Of a DNA stretch of 35,364 bases, positions 31,617-35,364 are shown one piece after another; position 1 is the stretch's first letter; each line of letters begins with the position of its first letter. This stretch comes from SIG440 sp045646865 (GTDB taxonomy: Bacteria; Bacillota; Clostridia; Monoglobales; Monoglobaceae), in NCBI GenBank assembly GCA_045646865.1, contig JAZRLM010000003.1:1-35364 (forward strand). Direction: 5' to 3'. The translations under genes and the position numbers were made by a program. The notes beneath the pieces are model-generated. The model made no database searches. It had not been told where the DNA came from and was given only the letters and a program-made list of their open reading frames with translations.

Positions 31617-33317
31617 ATGAGTATTATTGAAAATTCAAAAAACAAAATTGGACAAGCGGTGGCGCAGGCCTTTGAAATGGCTGTGCAAGACGGTGCGTTT
31701 GCTCTTGAAACAGCCATTGACATTACCCAAAAGATTCAGCTTGAGGTTCCAAAAGACGAACAGCACGGCGATTTTGCCTGCAATATTGCAATGCTTCTTG
31801 CAAAGGAATTGCGTATGCCCCCAAGAAAGATTGCCGAGGCAATAGCGGCGGGTATCGAAACAGGCGGCGAAATCGAAAAAGTAGAGGTTGCAGGGGCAGG
31901 CTTTATCAATTTTTATCTGTCAAATGCAAGACTTTATAATGTGATGTCCGAAATTGAGGAAAAAGGCAGTGATTACGGCAAAATCGAAATGGGCAAGGGC
32001 AAAAAGGTTATGGTAGAGTTTGTAAGTGCCAACCCCACAGGCCCTATGCATATGGGTAATGCCCGTGGCGGAGCACTTGGTGACTGTATGGCAAGTGTGC
32101 TTGAATACGCAGGCTATGATGTAACCCGTGAATTCTATGTAAACGATGCAGGCAACCAGATTGAAAAGTTTGGCAAGTCTTTGGAGGCAAGATACATTCA
32201 GCAGTTAAAGGGCGAAGATGCAATTGAATTCCCTGAGGACGGCTATCACGGCGAGGATATAACCGAGCACGCAAAGGCATTTATCGCAATTGAGGGCGAC
32301 AAGTATCTTGAAACATCTGCTGAAGAAAGAAAGGCGGCTCTTGTTGGCTATGCTCTTGAAAAGAATGTAAATTACCTCAAGACAGACCTTGAAAAATACA
32401 GAATTTTTTATGATGTGTGGTTCCGCGAAAGTGAACTCCACAACTCGGGCAAGGTTCAGGATGCTATTGACCGCCTGACAAAAGCGGGATATACCTATGA
32501 GGAAGACGGCGCAATCTGGATTAACTGCGAGAAAATGGGTCTTGAGAAGAACGAGGTGCTTGTGCGTAACAACGGTATTCCAACATACTTTGCGGCGGAT
32601 ATTGCATATCATATCAACAAGATTGAAACCCGTGGCTATGACCTTTGTATTGACGTCTGGGGCGCAGACCACCACGGTCACGTTGCCAGAATGAAGGCGG
32701 CTCTTGCAGCTTGCGGTATCGACCCTGACAAGTTTGAAGTTTCGCTTATGCAGCTTGTTCGCCTTACCCGTGACGGCGAGGCTGTAAGAATGTCAAAGCG
32801 TACAGGCAAAGCAATCACCCTGACGGATCTTTTAGAAGATGTTTCGGTTGATGCGGCAAGATTTTTGTTTAATATGCGTATGGCAGGCAGTCATCTTGAT
32901 TTTGACCTTGACCTTGCGGTTAAGCAGGAAAGCGAAAACCCTGTATATTATGTTCAGTATGCTCATGCAAGAATTTGCAGTATTATAAGAGTGCTCAGCG
33001 AGGAAGGTATTGCAGTAAAAAATTATGCAGAAATTTCACCTGAAGTTCTTTGCGAAAAGGAAGAAATTGCTCTTCTTAAAAAGCTTTGTGACCTTCCCGA
33101 AGAAATCAGAATGTCGGCTGAAACCCGCGAACCTGCAAGAATTACAAGATATGTTATGGACCTTGCGTCTGCATTCCATACCTTCTATAATGCCTGCCGC
33201 GTTAAGGTGGAGGACGAAAAGGTGATGAACGCACGTCTTAAGCTGGTTGACAGTACAAGAATTGTAATTCAGGGAATTCTGAAAATGCTCAAGATTACTG
33301 CCCCTGAAAAAATGTAA
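31617..33317 (+). CDS. argS: Arginyl-tRNA synthetase
   Basis: A 566-residue class I synthetase charging tRNA-Arg. It has the N-terminal Add1 domain (residues about 15-105), the HIGH-like HMGN (145-148) in SANPTGPMHMGNARGG, the VWGADHHGHVARMKAAL block, the KMSKS-like MSKRTGKAITL, and a C-terminal DALR anticodon-binding domain (VQYAHARICSIIR onwards). ATG 31617 has GGAG 6 nt upstream; an in-frame ATG at 31605 overlaps that ribosome site and is rejected. Confidence 0.97.
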   Translation: MSIIENSKNKIGQAVAQAFEMAVQDGAFALETAIDITQKIQLEVPKDEQHGDFACNIAMLLAKELRMPPRKIAEAIAAGIETGGEIEKVEVAGAGFINFYLSNARLYNVMSEIEEKGSDYGKIEMGKGKKVMVEFVSANPTGPMHMGNARGGALGDCMASVLEYAGYDVTREFYVNDAGNQIEKFGKSLEARYIQQLKGEDAIEFPEDGYHGEDITEHAKAFIAIEGDKYLETSAEERKAALVGYALEKNVNYLKTDLEKYRIFYDVWFRESELHNSGKVQDAIDRLTKAGYTYEEDGAIWINCEKMGLEKNEVLVRNNGIPTYFAADIAYHINKIETRGYDLCIDVWGADHHGHVARMKAALAACGIDPDKFEVSLMQLVRLTRDGEAVRMSKRTGKAITLTDLLEDVSVDAARFLFNMRMAGSHLDFDLDLAVKQESENPVYYVQYAHARICSIIRVLSEEGIAVKNYAEISPEVLCEKEEIALLKKLCDLPEEIRMSAETREPARITRYVMDLASAFHTFYNACRVKVEDEKVMNARLKLVDSTRIVIQGILKMLKITAPEKM

Positions 33318-33329
33318 GGAGAGGTATTT

Positions 33330-34775
33330 ATGAAGAAATTCTCAAAAAAGTTTATAGCATTTTTGCTGATTATGGCGATTGTTCTTTCCTGTACTGTTGT
33401 TTTTGCAAATGAAACCGACAAAGACCAACCACAGTATAAATATTCCGATTATATTAAGAGTATTGCAAAAAATATTTCTCTGTTTGGCAGATATGATGAC
33501 CTGATCGAGAACAATCTGTACCTTACAGCACTTGATGCAATTATTGAAGAACACCCCGAACTGTATGAAACTGCAGTAAAGGCTATGGTTGAGTCTGTTG
33601 ACGAAAACTCGGCATATTACAACAAGGAAGAGGCAAAAAAATATATCGAAAGTCTTGATGATGAGGTTGTGGGCATTGGTGTCAGCGTTCTTTATCAGGA
33701 CGGAAATATCGTTGTGTCACAGCCCATACCCGGCTCTCCTGCCGAAAAAGCAGGTATAAAAGCGGGGGATATAATTATTGCGGCTGACGGAATCGACCTT
33801 ACAGATATGGTACTTGATACCGCAATTGAATATATTCGCGGCAAAGAAGGTACCACAGTTACCATAACCGTTATACGTTCGGGACTTGATGCGCCCATAA
33901 AATTTACTATTGTGCGCGAAAAGGTGACATCGGCATCTGTTGATTATGAGCTTATCGAGCAGGATGGAAAGAAAATTGCCAGAATTATAATTTATTCCTT
34001 TACCGAAAATGTTGCATCACAGTTTTCGGATGCTATGATAAAAGCTCAGGAAGCAGGGGTAAAGAATATTATTATCGACCTTCGTGACAATGGCGGCGGT
34101 TATCTTGAACAGACGGTTAAAATTGCTGATATGTTCCTGCCCGAAGGCAAAATTATTACCACCGAGGACCGCAAGATTGATATGCTTGACAAGGTATATA
34201 CAGCAACCGGAGAAGCAACAGATTATAAAGTTGTAATATTAATAAACGAGTGGTCTGCCAGCGCATCCGAAGTGCTTACTGCGGCACTTGTCGAAAATGA
34301 TGTGGCAGTTGCAGTAGGTACAAAATCTTTCGGCAAAGGCACAGTTCAGGCTATGTATGATGTGCCGGATGATGCATTGATGAAATTTACGGTTGCATAT
34401 TATCTTACACCAACGGGCAACAATATTCACAAAAAGGGAATAACCCCGTCGTCGGTTGTTGAGAATTCTGCTGTTCCGGTAGATATGTCACAGTTTTCTT
34501 ACTTCAACCTGACAAAAACCTATAAAATAGGTGACAAGGGTGCCGAGGTGGAAAATGCAAAGAAGATGCTTGAAACATTGGGCATTTTTATTGGTGAAAT
34601 AAATGATGTTTATGACGAAAATCTCAAAGGTGCAGTAAATCTGTTCCAGCAGGCAAAGGGCCTTTATCCTTACGGTGTGCTTGATATAACGACACAGATG
34701 AGTTTGTATGAAACATTAAGAACTACCAAAATTGAGGTTGATGACCAGTTGCAGGCAGCGATTGATATATTTTAA
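33330..34775 (+). CDS. S41-family C-terminal processing protease with a peptidoglycan-binding domain
   Basis: A 481-residue exported serine protease of the CtpA/CtpB family. A signal peptide (residues 1-26, VFA before N27) is followed by a helical lid region, a PDZ domain (about 108-195, with GIGVSVLYQDGNIVVSQPIP), the S41 catalytic domain with NEWSASASE (Ser about 309-313) and the Lys of SFGKGTVQ (K336), and a C-terminal peptidoglycan-binding domain (about 405-470). CtpB cleaves SpoIVFA to start sigma-K signalling in Bacillus spores; a role here is unproven. A Cys at 21 does not fit the lipobox well. AAGGAGAGG precedes the ATG. Confidence 0.93.
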   Translation: MKKFSKKFIAFLLIMAIVLSCTVVFANETDKDQPQYKYSDYIKSIAKNISLFGRYDDLIENNLYLTALDAIIEEHPELYETAVKAMVESVDENSAYYNKEEAKKYIESLDDEVVGIGVSVLYQDGNIVVSQPIPGSPAEKAGIKAGDIIIAADGIDLTDMVLDTAIEYIRGKEGTTVTITVIRSGLDAPIKFTIVREKVTSASVDYELIEQDGKKIARIIIYSFTENVASQFSDAMIKAQEAGVKNIIIDLRDNGGGYLEQTVKIADMFLPEGKIITTEDRKIDMLDKVYTATGEATDYKVVILINEWSASASEVLTAALVENDVAVAVGTKSFGKGTVQAMYDVPDDALMKFTVAYYLTPTGNNIHKKGITPSSVVENSAVPVDMSQFSYFNLTKTYKIGDKGAEVENAKKMLETLGIFIGEINDVYDENLKGAVNLFQQAKGLYPYGVLDITTQMSLYETLRTTKIEVDDQLQAAIDIF

Positions 34776-34796
34776 ATTTGAAAGGACGGAAATAAA

Positions 34797-35364
34797 ATGA
34801 GCGAAAATTGCACACACGATTGTTCAAGCTGCGGCGAAAACTGTAGTTCAAGAACTGCGGAGCAGAGCTTTCTTGCTCCCAAAAATTCAATGAGCGATAT
34901 CAAAAAGGTTATCGGTATTGTCAGCGGTAAAGGTGGCGTTGGTAAGTCACTTGTTACATCACTGATGGCGGCAGGTATGCAGAGAGAAGGCTGGCGAAGT
35001 GCCATACTTGATGCGGATATTACAGGCCCCTCAATTCCCAAACTTTTTGGTATTACTGCAAAGGCAGAAGGAACAGAATATGGTATTATGCCTGCTGTCA
35101 GCCGTGGCGGCACAAAGATAATGTCAATCAACCTTCTTCTTGAGAACGATACCGACCCCGTTGTATGGCGCGGCCCTGTTATCGGAGGAACAGTTAAACA
35201 GTTCTGGACAGATGTAATCTGGGACGATGTTGATTTTATGTTTGTGGACATGCCGCCCGGAACGGGAGATGTTCCGCTTACAGTTTTCCAGTCAATTCCT
35301 GTTGACGGAATAATTGTCGTAACATCACCCCAGCAGCTTGTTTCAATGATAGTTGAAAAAGCAG
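34797..35364 (+). CDS. Mrp/NBP35-family Fe-S cluster carrier ATPase (5' part)
   Basis: 189 codons are visible before the window ends. After a short cysteine-rich N-terminus (CTHDCSSCGENC, spaced like the NBP35 Fe-S ligand motif) comes the deviant Walker A SGKGGVGKSL, then DADITGPSIPKLFG, VWRGPVIGGTVKQF and DMPPGTGDVPLTV, all signature blocks of Mrp/ApbC P-loop ATPases, which bind and deliver Fe-S clusters. ATG 34797 has AAAGGACGG upstream, 21 nt after the S41 protease stop. The C-terminal CxxC is off the window. Confidence 0.95.
   Translation, partial: MSENCTHDCSSCGENCSSRTAEQSFLAPKNSMSDIKKVIGIVSGKGGVGKSLVTSLMAAGMQREGWRSAILDADITGPSIPKLFGITAKAEGTEYGIMPAVSRGGTKIMSINLLLENDTDPVVWRGPVIGGTVKQFWTDVIWDDVDFMFVDMPPGTGDVPLTVFQSIPVDGIIVVTSPQQLVSMIVEKA

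Noticed and set aside
1..35364. CRISPR arrays, rRNA genes, complete tRNA genes and replication origins
   Set aside because: None seen: no regularly spaced repeats, no rRNA-like sequence, and only the partial tRNA-Pro at 1787-1828.

Overview
The window looks like a chromosome segment of an anaerobic, endospore-forming member of the Clostridia (Bacillota). Evidence: a complete spoIIIAA-AH operon and spoIIR, GatCAB amidotransferase genes, a sodium-pump decarboxylase beta/gamma pair, DUF3793, DUF2508 and DUF1934 proteins, strong AGGAGG-type ribosome binding sites and AT-rich sigma-A promoters. No species is named because nothing here fixes it.

Layout. (1) Positions 1-1828 look like the right end of an accessory island: the 5' end of an IS3-type insertion sequence sits in a HipA-like kinase gene, followed by an MNT/HEPN toxin-antitoxin pair. 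The island seems to end at a 3' half of a tRNA-Pro(GGG) gene (1787-1828), the usual scar of tRNA-targeted integration. (2) 2016-5290 holds gatC-gatA-gatB on the minus strand; gatA carries an in-frame TAG. (3) 5322-10227 holds a YjjG-type nucleotidase, a Phd/Doc toxin-antitoxin operon with a palindromic operator over its promoter, a GtrA-like membrane protein, an ElaA-type acetyltransferase, an aldo/keto reductase and hflX. (4) 10241-15266 is the spoIIIA sporulation operon, followed by a remnant of an AraC regulator on the other strand. (5) 15592-18423 is oadB, a 43-residue oadG-like gene and pyk. (6) 18470-20028 holds DUF3793, a CBM9-like protein and a DUF2508 gene. (7) 20124-28345 is an information-processing run: secA, prfB (with a programmed frameshift whose stop is TAA), prfA, a Sua5/TsaC-phosphatase fusion, rimI and tsaD. 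(8) spoIIR converges on tsaD and overlaps it; its promoter fits sigma-F. (9) 29087-35364 holds ddl, murI, a DUF1934 gene, argS, a C-terminal processing protease and the start of an Mrp/NBP35 ATPase.

The genes join into recognisable work: tRNA charging (gatCAB, argS), tRNA t6A modification (Sua5/TsaC, TsaD, with RimI beside it), translation termination (prfA, prfB), protein export (secA), cell-wall precursors (murI for D-Glu, ddl for D-Ala-D-Ala) and forespore/mother-cell signalling (spoIIR, spoIIIA).

The most interesting unexplained signal is a pair of about 180-nt elements (27155-27338 and 30961-31141). They lie directly after the stop codons of rimI and murI and directly before the starts of tsaD and the DUF1934 gene. 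They share hairpins with compensatory base changes, a probable pseudoknot and a nearly identical 28-nt tail, so they look like a structured RNA or a structured mobile repeat that I do not recognise. Other points worth checking are the prfB TAA frameshift stop, the gatA amber codon, the nonsense codon near the HEPN C-terminus, and the tRNA-Pro attachment scar.
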